NCBI GenBank assembly: GCA_903889245.1
Contig: CAISWQ010000087.1
Span: 1-64,000 of the forward strand
Length of the DNA: 64,000 bases
Direction of reading: 5' to 3'
Origin: an uncultured Lentisphaerota bacterium
Lineage (GTDB): Bacteria; Verrucomicrobiota; Kiritimatiellia; CAIQIC01
Shown here: positions 38,580 to 47,274 of the stretch, piece by piece
How positions within the stretch are numbered: position 1 is the stretch's first letter
How the letters are laid out: every line of letters starts with the position of its first letter
The notes under the pieces: model-generated
Database searches by the model: none
What the model saw: only the letters and a program-made list of their open reading frames with translations
What the model was told of the DNA's origin: nothing
Program-made: the position numbers and the translations under genes

Positions 38580-40016
38580 ATGAAGCAGCAAAAGACATGG
38601 AGTGATGGAGCAATGGAGAATGGGAGTAATGGCGCAAATCCTGACTCGCATTCGACCCCTCTGCAACACTCCAACACTCCAGTACTCCAACACTCCATTT
38701 CTCTGGCGCGGCTGCTGGGCGGCGCCGGGCTGCTGGTGGGGTTGCTGTTCACCACCTCTTGCGCGTTGCTCGGACCGCGGCTGGAGACGAAGCCGGTGGG
38801 GCCGGAGTTCGCGAAGTTCGCGCCCCACAAGGCGCCGGCGGCGGAGGGGCTGCTGCTCCAGCAGGGCGACCGGCTGGCGATCATCGGCGACTCGATCACC
38901 GAGCAGAAGATGTACTCGCGGATCATTGAGACCTACCTGACGGTCTGCGTGCCGGAGTTGCAGGTGACCGCGCGCCAGTACGGCTGGAGCGGCGAGACGG
39001 CGGAGGGCTTTCTGCGGCGCATGACCAACGACTGCCTGCGCTTCCAGCCGACCATCGCGACGACGTGCTACGGCATGAACGATCACCGTTACCGCCCGTA
39101 TGACGCGAAAATCGCGGCATGGTATGGGACCAACCAGACGGGCATCGTGCGCGCGTTCAAGGCGGCGGGTACGCGCGTCGTGCTCGGCTCGCCCGGCTGC
39201 GTCGGTAAGATGCCCAGTTGGGTCAAGAGCGCGAGCGGTACGGTCGAGGACCTGAACTTGAGCCTCTGCCGGTTCCGCAACCATGACCTGGAGATCGCGC
39301 AGGCGGAAGGCGTGCGCTTCGCCGATGTCTTCTGGCCGATGTTCACCGCCGGGTTCGCCGCGCAAAAGCAGTTCGGCGGCGACTACGCTGTGCCGGGCAA
39401 GGATGGCGTGCATCCCGGCTGGGCGGGGCAGACGATCATGGCCTTCGCGTTCCTTAAGGCGCTGGGACTCGAGGGCGAAATCGGCACGTTCACTGTGGAC
39501 CTCGCCGCCAACAAGGCGACTGCCAGCGCGGGCCACGTGGTGAACAGCTTCACGGATGGCGTGCTGACCGTGACCAGTTCGCGCTATCCGTTCTGCGCCA
39601 CGGGCGACGCCGACAAGGATTCCTCCATCCGCTCCGGCATGGCCCTCGTGGCGTTCAACGATAAACTGAACCGGCTGCGGCTCGTGGTGCGGGGCGCGAC
39701 GGCGGCGAGCTATAAGGTGACATGGGGCGAGACCTCGCGCACCTACTCCGCCGCGCAACTGGCGCGGGGCATCAACCTCGCCGACGACTTCGCGGTCAAC
39801 CCGTTCAGCGCGGCGTTCAAGAAGGTGGATGACGCCGTCGGCGCGAAGCAGGGCTACGAGACGGAGCAGATCAAAAAGATTTTCCACGGCGCCGAGGGCA
39901 AGGCCGACATGGAAGCCGCCGTCAAACGGACCGAGGCTGTGCGCGCGCCGCTCGCCGCCGCCATCCAGACCGCCTTCCAGCCCGTGACGCACACGCTGAA
40001 AATAGAAGCGCAGTGA
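38580..40016 (+). CDS. SGNH/GDSL hydrolase lipoprotein with a repeat-encoded N-terminus
   Basis: A 478-residue esterase-family protein. The SGNH blocks are visible: GDS in IIGDSITEQ, Gly-x-Asn-Asp in GMND, and DGVHPGW carrying the catalytic Asp-His. A lipobox occurs at GLLFTTSC, but only after an unusual 40-residue N-terminal extension encoded by two inverted octamer arrays (38597-38700). GAGGAG lies 7 nt upstream of the ATG, so the extension is probably translated. It probably deacylates glycans at the cell envelope, consistent with the carbohydrate genes around it. Confidence 0.85.
   Translation: MKQQKTWSDGAMENGSNGANPDSHSTPLQHSNTPVLQHSISLARLLGGAGLLVGLLFTTSCALLGPRLETKPVGPEFAKFAPHKAPAAEGLLLQQGDRLAIIGDSITEQKMYSRIIETYLTVCVPELQVTARQYGWSGETAEGFLRRMTNDCLRFQPTIATTCYGMNDHRYRPYDAKIAAWYGTNQTGIVRAFKAAGTRVVLGSPGCVGKMPSWVKSASGTVEDLNLSLCRFRNHDLEIAQAEGVRFADVFWPMFTAGFAAQKQFGGDYAVPGKDGVHPGWAGQTIMAFAFLKALGLEGEIGTFTVDLAANKATASAGHVVNSFTDGVLTVTSSRYPFCATGDADKDSSIRSGMALVAFNDKLNRLRLVVRGATAASYKVTWGETSRTYSAAQLARGINLADDFAVNPFSAAFKKVDDAVGAKQGYETEQIKKIFHGAEGKADMEAAVKRTEAVRAPLAAAIQTAFQPVTHTLKIEAQ
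38597..38700. repeat. Inverted pair of octamer arrays forming a long imperfect hairpin
   Basis: The left arm (38597-38636) is five octamers of the ATGGAGTG type. The right arm (38665-38696) is four octamers of the AACACTCC type, which is the complement of the same unit. The arms could fold into a roughly 37-bp imperfect stem with a loop of about 25 nt. The element lies within the first 40 codons of the SGNH gene. Confidence 0.8.
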
Positions 40017-40284
40017 AATGAACGTCACTGACACCTGGAAAACAGTTGTCAGTCGTCAGTGGTCATTTGTCATTGGTCACTTGCGCGAGGAAGATCGTGC
40101 AAGCTGCGGATGATTTCCGCGAAACTCCTCCGCGTAAATTAGCACAATACGCGGCTCGCACTTGACACCGTGCCAACCCGACAACTGCCGAGCCATTGAA
40201 ACTCTTTTCCGGTTTCAGGTTCCAGGTCTCCAGTTTCCGGTTTCTGCTTTCCGATTTCAGCTTTCAGCTTTCCGGTTTCGTCAT
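40017..40284. other. Intergenic stretch between convergent genes containing two heptamer arrays
   Basis: The 268-bp gap carries heptamer array 4 (40045-40079) and array 5 (40211-40287). The middle 130 bp show no gene or recognised RNA. No terminator hairpin was evident. Confidence 0.6.
40045..40079. repeat. Heptamer array 4
   Basis: Five abutting 7-mers of the form NNNGTCA: GTTGTCA, GTCGTCA, GTGGTCA, TTTGTCA, TTGGTCA. Confidence 0.8.
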
Positions 40285-40287
40285 TCA
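40211..40287. repeat. Heptamer array 5 (eleven units)
   Basis: Eleven abutting 7-mers with rough consensus GNTTTCN, for example GGTTTCA, GGTTCCA, GCTTTCC, GATTTCA, GCTTTCA. The last unit overlaps the stop codon of the minus-strand oxidoreductase gene. Confidence 0.85.
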
Positions 40288-41595
40288 GACCTTCGGTTCC
40301 CAACCGGGGCGGTATTCGCGCTTGGTGAGCGCGCTGGCTTCGGGATCGCCGATGACCGCGCCGGTGGTCTGGTCAATGTTGATCGTGCGGCCGGTGCGCA
40401 CGGCGAGGTTGGCGTAGTGGCAGTACATCGTGCTGCGCTGGCCGTCCTCGATCCACGCGTTCGGCTTGCCGCCGTTGCGGATGCAGTCGAGGAAGTTCGC
40501 GAAGTGCTCCACCGAGTCGCTGCCGGAGCCCTTGCCAACATCCACGTCGCCTTTGCCCTTGAGCCCGACGATCTCCTTGCCCTTCACGTCGTAGATCTGG
40601 TGGCCGGGGTCGGTGACGATCATCGTGCCGCCTTCGCCGTAGAAGGTAACGCGGAAGCCAAGCTTCTCGGCGGCGCGGCCATGGCTGCTGCTCTGCTCCC
40701 ACGTGATCAGCTTGTCGCCGAAGTCGAACGCGGCGAGCCCGGTATCCGGCGTCTCCTGGTCGTCCTGGCAGAGGTAGCGCCCCCCACCCCACGTGACGCG
40801 CTTGGGCCGGTCCACCTGCAACCCCCAGCGCGCGAGGTCGAGCGCATGCACGGCGTTGTTGCCAAGCTCGCCGTTGCCCCAGTGCCAGAACCAGTGCCAG
40901 TTGTAATGGATCAGGTTGTCCTTATAGGGCCGCTCCGGCGCCGCGCCCTGCCACAGCGTGTAGTCGAGTTCCGCCGGCACGGGCACGACCTTGCCGCGGC
41001 CGATGCTGGAGCGATAGCGCGTGTAATAGCAGCGCGCGTTCAGCAGCCGGCCGATCGCGCCATCGTGCAGCGCCTTCATCGCCTCGAGGAACGTCGGCAT
41101 GGAGCGCCGCTGGTTGCCCATCTGCACGACGCGGTCATGCTTCTTCGCCGCGGCGACCAGCGTCTCCGACTCGAACTGGTCGTGGCTGCCGGGCTTCTCC
41201 ACATAGACGTGCTTGCCCGCCTGACAGGCCATGATCGCGGCAATCGCGTGCCAGTGGTTCGGCGTCGCGATAGTCACGGCGTCCACGCTCTTGTCCTCCA
41301 GCAGGCGGCGCAGATCCTTCTGCGGCTTCGGCGCCTTGCCGCCCTTGGCCACGACGGCCTTGATGCCCTTGGCGAGCGCGCGGTCGTCCACGTCGCAGAT
41401 ATAGGCGATCTCGACGTTCGGTTGCGCCAGCAGCCCATTGATGTGCGCAAGGCCGCGCGCATTGGTGCCGATGACGGCAAGGACGATTTTCTGGCTGGCG
41501 GCGAACGCAGGCACGCCTGCGCGCCACGCGGCGAGCCCGGCGCCGAGCGCGGCGGACTGGCGGAGGAAAACACGGCGATTGATTGTTGAGTTCAT
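40285..41595 (-). CDS. Tat-exported Gfo/Idh/MocA-family oxidoreductase
   Basis: A 436-residue NAD(P)-dependent sugar oxidoreductase. It has a twin-arginine signal (NRRVFLRQSAALGAGLAA), a Rossmann start (KIVLAVIGTNARG), the conserved catalytic-region motif YVEKPGSHD (EKP) and the C-terminal dimerisation fold. Tat export indicates that it is folded with its cofactor before crossing the membrane. It is divergent from the next oxidoreductase gene with only 31 bp between the two starts. With the DUF1080 gene it may oxidise and cleave glycosides at C3. Confidence 0.9.
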   Translation of the reverse strand: MNSTINRRVFLRQSAALGAGLAAWRAGVPAFAASQKIVLAVIGTNARGLAHINGLLAQPNVEIAYICDVDDRALAKGIKAVVAKGGKAPKPQKDLRRLLEDKSVDAVTIATPNHWHAIAAIMACQAGKHVYVEKPGSHDQFESETLVAAAKKHDRVVQMGNQRRSMPTFLEAMKALHDGAIGRLLNARCYYTRYRSSIGRGKVVPVPAELDYTLWQGAAPERPYKDNLIHYNWHWFWHWGNGELGNNAVHALDLARWGLQVDRPKRVTWGGGRYLCQDDQETPDTGLAAFDFGDKLITWEQSSSHGRAAEKLGFRVTFYGEGGTMIVTDPGHQIYDVKGKEIVGLKGKGDVDVGKGSGSDSVEHFANFLDCIRNGGKPNAWIEDGQRSTMYCHYANLAVRTGRTINIDQTTGAVIGDPEASALTKREYRPGWEPKV

Positions 41596-41626
41596 GGCGC
41601 TAGAATGTATCCGAAAGGACACCGCA

Positions 41627-42604
41627 ATGAAAACAAAGATTCTGCTGACCACCGCCGCGCTGTGTGCCGCCGCCACCTGCCCCGCCGCCGAGCTGCGCAT
41701 CGGCATCATCGGCTGCGATACCTCGCACGTCCCCGCCTTCACCAAGGTGCTCAACGATGCCAAGGACAAGGCGCACGTCCCTGGCGGCCGCGTCGTCGCC
41801 GCCTACAAGGGTGGCAGCCAGGACATCCCCAGCAGCGCCGACCGCGTGGACAAATTCGCGCAGGAGATCCAGCAGAAATACGGCGTCAAACTCGTGGACA
41901 CCATCGAGGAACTCTGCCAGCAGGTGGATGTCGTGCTGCTGGAGAGCGTGGACGGCCGCCCGCACCTCGCGCAGGCCAAACCGGTGATCAAGGCGGGCAA
42001 GCCGCTGTTCATTGATAAGCCCATGGCCGCCTCGCTGCGCGACGCCGTGGAAATCTTCAAGCTCGCCAAGGCCGCGAAGGTGCCCGTGTTCAGCGCGTCC
42101 TCGCTCCGCTTCGGGAAAGCCACGCAGGCCGTCCGCGGCGGCTCGCTGGGCAAGGTGCAGAGCGCCGAGACCTTCAGCCCGGTCAACCTCGAACCGCACC
42201 ACCCCGATCTCTTCTGGTATGGCATCCACGGCGTTGAGTCGCTCTTTACCGTGATGGGCCCCGCCTGCGTCGCGGTCAAGCGCGGCGCGACAAGCGACGG
42301 CCGCGTCGAGATCACCGGCACGTGGAGCGATGGCCGTATTGGAATTTTCCGGCAAGGTCCCGGCAACAAGGGTTACGGCGGCAGCGCGAAGGGCGAGAAA
42401 GGCGAGGCGCCCGTCGGCGGCTACGATAGCTACGCCCCGCTGCTCGTCGAGATCATGAAATTCTTCCAGTCGGGTGTGGCGCCCGTCCCAGAACGCGAGA
42501 CACTCGAAATCCTCGCCTTCATGGAAGCCGCCGACGCCAGCAAGCTCGCCGGCGGCGCCGAGATCAAGCTCGCCGACCTCCTGAAAAAAGCCGGCGTCGA
42601 GTGA
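41627..42604 (+). CDS. Gfo/Idh/MocA-family oxidoreductase, Sec-type signal
   Basis: A 325-residue member of the same superfamily. It starts with a Sec signal (MKTKILLTTAALCAAATCPAAE) rather than a Tat signal. The Rossmann motif is altered (LRIGIIGCDTSHVPAF), and the EKP motif is replaced by FIDKPMAAS. Shorter than its neighbours and with a different C-terminal domain, it belongs to a distinct subgroup often found in PVC genomes. Binding of a dinucleotide outside the cytoplasm after Sec export is doubtful, so the activity is uncertain. AAGGA precedes the ATG. Confidence 0.85.
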   Translation: MKTKILLTTAALCAAATCPAAELRIGIIGCDTSHVPAFTKVLNDAKDKAHVPGGRVVAAYKGGSQDIPSSADRVDKFAQEIQQKYGVKLVDTIEELCQQVDVVLLESVDGRPHLAQAKPVIKAGKPLFIDKPMAASLRDAVEIFKLAKAAKVPVFSASSLRFGKATQAVRGGSLGKVQSAETFSPVNLEPHHPDLFWYGIHGVESLFTVMGPACVAVKRGATSDGRVEITGTWSDGRIGIFRQGPGNKGYGGSAKGEKGEAPVGGYDSYAPLLVEIMKFFQSGVAPVPERETLEILAFMEAADASKLAGGAEIKLADLLKKAGVE

Positions 42605-42609
42605 CCGTT

Positions 42610-42655
42610 TTCCAAGGCCTGGAAAATTTCCAGTTTCAGTTTCCAATCCTTGGAA
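42610..42655. repeat. Phased palindrome cluster 8 (pair)
   Basis: TTCCAAGGCCTGGAA (42610-42624) and TTCCAATCCTTGGAA (42641-42655) have centres 31 bp apart. The unusual second copy and the spacer pattern are shared with cluster 9 at 49185, suggesting common descent of those two pairs. Confidence 0.85.
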
Positions 42656-42718
42656 ACGCGCGGCAATAATTGCCGGGCCGGCACGTTTGCGCGGGGAACG
42701 TTGATGAAAGGAGTCACT

Positions 42719-44113
42719 ATGAGCAGGACACTGGTTTCACGCAGGGCTTTCATGCGGCGCGGTCTCGCCGGGGGCGTGGCGCTGGCCGCCGGCCCATTTA
42801 TTCTGCCGGCCTCGGCCATCGGGGCGAACGAACGCATCGGCCTCGCCGTCATCGGCCCGGGCCGCCAGGGCGGCGGGCTGCTCGGCTCGGCGGGCAAATC
42901 CAAGGACGCGCGCATCGTCGCCATCGCCGATGTCAACCTCGTCCGCGCGCGCCAGAAGGCCGCGCCCTACAAGGCGGAGGTCTATAAGGATTACCGGAAG
43001 CTGCTTGAGCGGAAGGATGTCGATGCCATCATCACCGCGACGCCGGAGCACTGGCGCGCGCTCACGTGCATCCACGCCTGCCAGGCGGGCAAGGATGTCT
43101 ATGCCGAGAAGCCGATGACGCTGACCATCCGCGAGGGCCGGCTGATGGTGCAGGCGGTACGCAAGTACGGCCGCGTGTTCCAGTGCGGCAGCCAGCAGCG
43201 CTCGCAGATCCAGAACCACCTCGGCTGCCAGTTCGTGCGCGAGGGGCTGATCGGCAAGATCAGCAAGGTGATCGCTTTCAACTATCCCAGCCCGTGGAAC
43301 AACGGCCTGCCCGCGCAGAAAATTCCCGACGAGCTCGACTGGGATCTCTGGTGCGGGCCGGTCGAGCCGATGCCATTCAACGCCGACCTCTACGCGCCGC
43401 GCGCAAAGCCGGGCTGGCTCTCGTTCCGCCCGCATTCCGGCGGCGAGATGACCGGCTGGGGCGCGCACGGCTTCGACCAGATCCAGTGCGCGCTCGGCAT
43501 GGACGAGAGCGGGCCGGTCGAGGTCTGGACCGAGGGCGGCAAGTTCGAGCCGCCCACCTACACCGCGCCGGAGTCCAGCGCGCGCGGCAACAAAATCTGC
43601 GCCGTGCCAAAGGTCTTCTTCCGCTATGCCACCGGCACGCTCATGGAACTCGCCGATGGCCCGCACGGCGGCGGCATCTTCATCGGCGAGAAGGGCTCGA
43701 TCACGATCGACCGCGGCAAATGCAAGTCCGATCCCGCCGACCTCGTGGCGGAAAAACTCGCGCAGGGTATCGCCAGGCATCACGCCGCCGCCAAAACGCA
43801 GAAGTCCTCGGTGGAAGATCCCGCGCCGCCGCCCTCGACGCTGACCGATAACGTCAAGCTGGCCGCCACGCCGCCGCTGAACGGCGGGCACATGCAAAAC
43901 TGGTTCGACTGTATCCGCTCGCGCCAGAAGCCCATCGCCGACGTCGAAACCGGCCACCGCTCCGCCACGGTCTGCCACCTCGGCAACATCGCGCGCTGGA
44001 CCGGCAAGCGACTGAAATGGGATCCGGTCAAGGAACAGTTCGACGACGCCGAGGCGAACACCTACCTCGACCGCACGCGCCGCAAACCCTACGAATTGCC
44101 GGAAACCGTCTGA
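42719..44113 (+). CDS. Tat-exported Gfo/Idh/MocA-family oxidoreductase
   Basis: A 464-residue oxidoreductase with the Tat signal SRRAFMRRGLAGGVALAAG. A Rossmann motif (IGLAVIGPGRQGGG), the EKP motif in YAEKPMTLTIREG and the conserved FQCGSQQRSQIQ segment follow. The central GWGAHGFDQIQ motif holds the His thought to act as the general base in the family. A GAAAGGAG ribosome-binding site lies just upstream. ThuA starts 21 nt downstream, and the two are probably co-transcribed. Sugar substrate unknown. Confidence 0.92.
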   Translation: MSRTLVSRRAFMRRGLAGGVALAAGPFILPASAIGANERIGLAVIGPGRQGGGLLGSAGKSKDARIVAIADVNLVRARQKAAPYKAEVYKDYRKLLERKDVDAIITATPEHWRALTCIHACQAGKDVYAEKPMTLTIREGRLMVQAVRKYGRVFQCGSQQRSQIQNHLGCQFVREGLIGKISKVIAFNYPSPWNNGLPAQKIPDELDWDLWCGPVEPMPFNADLYAPRAKPGWLSFRPHSGGEMTGWGAHGFDQIQCALGMDESGPVEVWTEGGKFEPPTYTAPESSARGNKICAVPKVFFRYATGTLMELADGPHGGGIFIGEKGSITIDRGKCKSDPADLVAEKLAQGIARHHAAAKTQKSSVEDPAPPPSTLTDNVKLAATPPLNGGHMQNWFDCIRSRQKPIADVETGHRSATVCHLGNIARWTGKRLKWDPVKEQFDDAEANTYLDRTRRKPYELPETV

Positions 44114-44134
44114 TCTGATCCAGGAGAAATCAAA

Positions 44135-44995
44135 ATGAAAATCCGCTCGCTCGCCCTGTTCGCCCTGCTCGCATTCGGCCTCGCCGCGCAGGCGGCCGAC
44201 GGCGACAAAATCAAGCTGCTGATCTTCAGCGGCGCCAACAACCACAGTTGGAAGACCACGACACCGGTCCTCCAGAAGCTGTATGAGGACAGCGGCCGGT
44301 TCACCGTGACAGTGACCGAGGACGTGCCGCACCTCAACCCGGCCGAGTTCGCCAAGTACGACGCGATCGTCTGCAACTACACCAGCTACCCGAACGTGCT
44401 CGGCCACCGCTGGCCCGCGGAAACGGAGAAGGCGTTTCTCGACTATGTGGCCGCCGGCCACGGCTTCGTCCTCTTCCACGCCGCCAGCACCGCGTGGATG
44501 GACTGGCCGGAGTTCGGCGACCTCATCGGCCTCACATGGCAGAAGGACGCCGCCGGCAAAAACATCAGCGGCCACGGCGCGCAACATTCCTTCGTCGTCA
44601 CCATCACCGACAAGGATCATCCCGTGACCAAGGGCCTGGGTGACTTCCAGCACGTCAAGGACGAGCTTTATCACCGCCAGCTCCTGCACAAGACCGGCCA
44701 CGTCCTCGCCACGACCTTCTCCGACAAAACGAAGGGCGGCAGCAATACCAACGAGCCGATGGTCGTCATTACCGAGCTTGGCAAGGGCCGCTGCTTCAAC
44801 TGCGCGCTCGGCCACGACCCGAAGCCGATGGCCGGTGCGGGTTTCCAGGCGTTGATGCTGCGCGGCGCCGAATGGGCGGCGACTGGCAAGGTCACCCTCC
44901 CGCCACCGGCCAACTGGATTGTCCCGGGCACACCGCAGGCCGAGGAGCTGAAAAAGACCGAGCCGTCCAAGCCGACCGCCAAAAAGGTGAAATAA
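44135..44995 (+). CDS. ThuA-domain exported protein
   Basis: A 286-residue exported protein with a class I glutamine-amidotransferase-like (ThuA) fold. It has a signal peptide (MKIRSLALFALLAFGLAAQA) and the ThuA landmarks LIFSGANNHSWKTTTPVLQK, GHGFVLFHAAST and the NEPMVVITELGKGRCF strand. ThuA proteins were first linked to trehalose use and commonly pair with Gfo/Idh oxidoreductases in PVC bacteria, as here. The precise reaction is not established. Confidence 0.9.
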   Translation: MKIRSLALFALLAFGLAAQAADGDKIKLLIFSGANNHSWKTTTPVLQKLYEDSGRFTVTVTEDVPHLNPAEFAKYDAIVCNYTSYPNVLGHRWPAETEKAFLDYVAAGHGFVLFHAASTAWMDWPEFGDLIGLTWQKDAAGKNISGHGAQHSFVVTITDKDHPVTKGLGDFQHVKDELYHRQLLHKTGHVLATTFSDKTKGGSNTNEPMVVITELGKGRCFNCALGHDPKPMAGAGFQALMLRGAEWAATGKVTLPPPANWIVPGTPQAEELKKTEPSKPTAKKVK

Positions 44996-45050
44996 ACTAT
45001 TCCGCCGCGCGCCCCTTCCTGTTCAGGAATAGCGGGCTCGCGGCCACCAC

Positions 45051-46070
45051 TCACACCTTGGCCGCGGCCGTCAGCTTGGCCAGGGCTTCGAGTTTTTGGC
45101 GGGCGGCTCCGGAGTCAATCGAGGTGGCAGCGACGCTCACCGCGTCCTTCAGGTCGCGCGCCTGGCCGGCGGCAAAAATCGCGGCGGCGGCATTCAGCAG
45201 GACGATGTCGCGCTTCGGCCCGCGCTGGCCGGCGAGCAGGCCGCGGATGAGCTCCGCGTTCGCCGCGGGTTCGCCGCCGAACAGGTCGGCGGTGGTCGCG
45301 GTGGCGAGACCAACATCGCGCGGATGGAGTTCGTACTGGCGCACGTGGCCATGCTTGACTTCCGCGACCAGCGTTCCGGTGGTCGTGGTGATTTCGTCGA
45401 GGCCATCGAGTCCGTGGACGACAAACATGTGCTGCGCGCCCAGCGCGGCGAGCGCCTCGGCGATGACGGGCACGAGCGCGGCGGCATAGACGCCGACCAG
45501 TCCATATTGCGCGCCGGCGGGATTGGAGATCGGGCCGAGGATGTTGAAGATCGTGCGGATGCCGATCTCGCGGCGCGGGCCGATGGCGTGTTTCATCGCC
45601 GGGTGCAACGCGGGCGCGAACAGGAAGGCGACGCCGATCTCGCGCAGCGCGCGCGCCATCACGTCGGGACCGATCTCCAGGTTCACGCCGAGCGCGGCGA
45701 GCACGTCGGCGCTGCCGCACTGGCTGCTGACCGAGCGGTTGCCGTGCTTGGCGACGACGACACCCGCGCCGGCGGCGACGAAGGCGGAACAGGTGGAGAT
45801 GTTGAAGGTATGCGCGCCATCGCCGCCAGTACCGACGATATCGGCGACGACCGGCGCGCCGGCCTCCACCGCGGTGAACTTCCGGCGCATCGCCTCGGCG
45901 CTGCCGGCGATGATCTCCGCGGTCTCGCCGCGGATGCGGAGCGCGGTGATGTAGGCGGCGACCTGCGCGGGCGTAGCCTCGCCGGACATGATCTCCAGCA
46001 TGGTGGCGCGCGCCTGCTCACGGCCGAGCTGTTTGCCCTCGGCGAGGGCGGCGATGGCTTCGCGGATCAT
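45051..46070 (-). CDS. trpD: Anthranilate phosphoribosyltransferase
   Basis: Second step of tryptophan biosynthesis: transfers phosphoribosyl from PRPP to anthranilate. The 339-residue protein has the glycine-rich PRPP site DIVGTGGDGAHTFNIST, the KHGNRSVSSQCGSADVL segment and the substrate region NPAGAQYGLVGVY. No other trp gene lies nearby. Its start overlaps the dgt stop by 4 nt, so the two are translationally coupled despite unrelated roles. Confidence 0.96.
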   Translation of the reverse strand: MIREAIAALAEGKQLGREQARATMLEIMSGEATPAQVAAYITALRIRGETAEIIAGSAEAMRRKFTAVEAGAPVVADIVGTGGDGAHTFNISTCSAFVAAGAGVVVAKHGNRSVSSQCGSADVLAALGVNLEIGPDVMARALREIGVAFLFAPALHPAMKHAIGPRREIGIRTIFNILGPISNPAGAQYGLVGVYAAALVPVIAEALAALGAQHMFVVHGLDGLDEITTTTGTLVAEVKHGHVRQYELHPRDVGLATATTADLFGGEPAANAELIRGLLAGQRGPKRDIVLLNAAAAIFAAGQARDLKDAVSVAATSIDSGAARQKLEALAKLTAAAKV

Positions 46071-47224
46071 GTGACAACTCCTTGGTCCAGGTGAAATTTG
46101 CGGACTTCTTCCAGGGCGTAGCGGTCGGTCATGCCCGCGACATAATCGCAGACGGTGCGGCGCAACCCTTCGCGCTGAACGCGCTCGCGCGCCTTCGCGC
46201 CCATGCTTGCGGGCTGCGCCGCGTAGTGCAGGAACAGCCGGCGCATCAGTTGCACGGCGGCATCGTTCGCGCTTTTGACCGCTGGATGGAAATACATGTT
46301 CTGGTACAGGAAGTCCTTAAAGGCGAGCATCGGTGGCCGCAGCGCGTCGCTGATTGCCACCACCATCTCGCCGGCCTGTTGCACGGCGGCGGGTGAAGAC
46401 GGCGCGTGGCGTTCGAGCCGCGCGGCGCTGGTGCGCAGGGCATCCTCGACCAACAGGTTGAGCAGGCAGCGCACCGTGATGGAAATCCGACGGTCGGCGG
46501 GGATCCGGGCGAACTCGGCGCGCGCCTGCGCCGCGGCCAACTGCCAGAGCGGTTGCGCGTCGAGCTGTTCCTCGCTCAACAGCCCCGCCTCCACGCCATC
46601 GTCGGCGTCGTGCGCCAGATAGGTCACATCGTCGGCGAGGTCGGCGATCTGCGCCTCCAGGAATTGGAACGGGCCGAGCGGGTGGCCATCGAGCTGTGCG
46701 CCCGGTTGCGCGGCCTGGTGCTTGAGCAGGCCGGCGCGCACCTCCCACGTCAGGTTCAGGCCGGGAAAATCGGGATAACGGTATTCGAGCAGTTCGACGC
46801 AGCGCAGGCCCTGCACGTTGTGATCGAAGCCGCCATCGGCCTTCATCAACTCATCCAACTCGTGTTCGCCGGAGTGGCCGAACGGGCTGTGGCCGAGGTC
46901 GTGAGCCAGCGCGATAGCCTCGGCGAGGTCCTCGTTGGCGCGCAGCACCCGCGCCAGCGTGCGCGCGACCGCGGCCATCTCGATGGTGTGCGTCAGGCGC
47001 GTGCGGTAGTGGTCCTGGTTGCCGCTGACGAAAACCTGCGTCTTGTATTCCAGCCGCCGGAAGGCGCGGCTGTGCAGGATGCGGTCGCGGTCGCGCTGAA
47101 ATTCCGCGCGGAAATCGTGGCGGCGCTCCGGGTACTTGCGGCCGAAGCTGGCGGCCGTCCGCACCGCATAGGGTGCGAGCAGCCCCGCCTCCGCCTCGTC
47201 GCGCGCTTGCCTCGACACGATCAT
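46067..47224 (-). CDS. dgt: HD-domain dGTPase-like triphosphohydrolase
   Basis: Hydrolyses dNTPs to nucleosides and triphosphate, keeping dNTP pools balanced. The 385-residue protein has the HD metal site: RTRLTHTIEMA with the first His, then AIALAHDLGHSPFGHSGEH with the HD pair. The N-terminal SRAFRRLEYKTQVF motif is typical of the Dgt family. It is transcribed divergently from the Nudix gene (50-bp gap) and co-transcribed with trpD. Some dGTPases also act in phage defence, but nothing here shows that. Confidence 0.93.
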   Translation of the reverse strand: MIVSRQARDEAEAGLLAPYAVRTAASFGRKYPERRHDFRAEFQRDRDRILHSRAFRRLEYKTQVFVSGNQDHYRTRLTHTIEMAAVARTLARVLRANEDLAEAIALAHDLGHSPFGHSGEHELDELMKADGGFDHNVQGLRCVELLEYRYPDFPGLNLTWEVRAGLLKHQAAQPGAQLDGHPLGPFQFLEAQIADLADDVTYLAHDADDGVEAGLLSEEQLDAQPLWQLAAAQARAEFARIPADRRISITVRCLLNLLVEDALRTSAARLERHAPSSPAAVQQAGEMVVAISDALRPPMLAFKDFLYQNMYFHPAVKSANDAAVQLMRRLFLHYAAQPASMGAKARERVQREGLRRTVCDYVAGMTDRYALEEVRKFHLDQGVVT

Positions 47225-47274
47225 GGCGGGTATCTTACGGCGTCCGCGCCGCTTGGCAACCTTTTGGAGCACCG

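Noticed and set aside
45051-47224. trpD-dgt pair as a phage-defence cassette because of the dGTPase
   Set aside because: TrpD is an ordinary biosynthetic enzyme, the dGTPase looks like the housekeeping family, and no other defence gene lies nearby.
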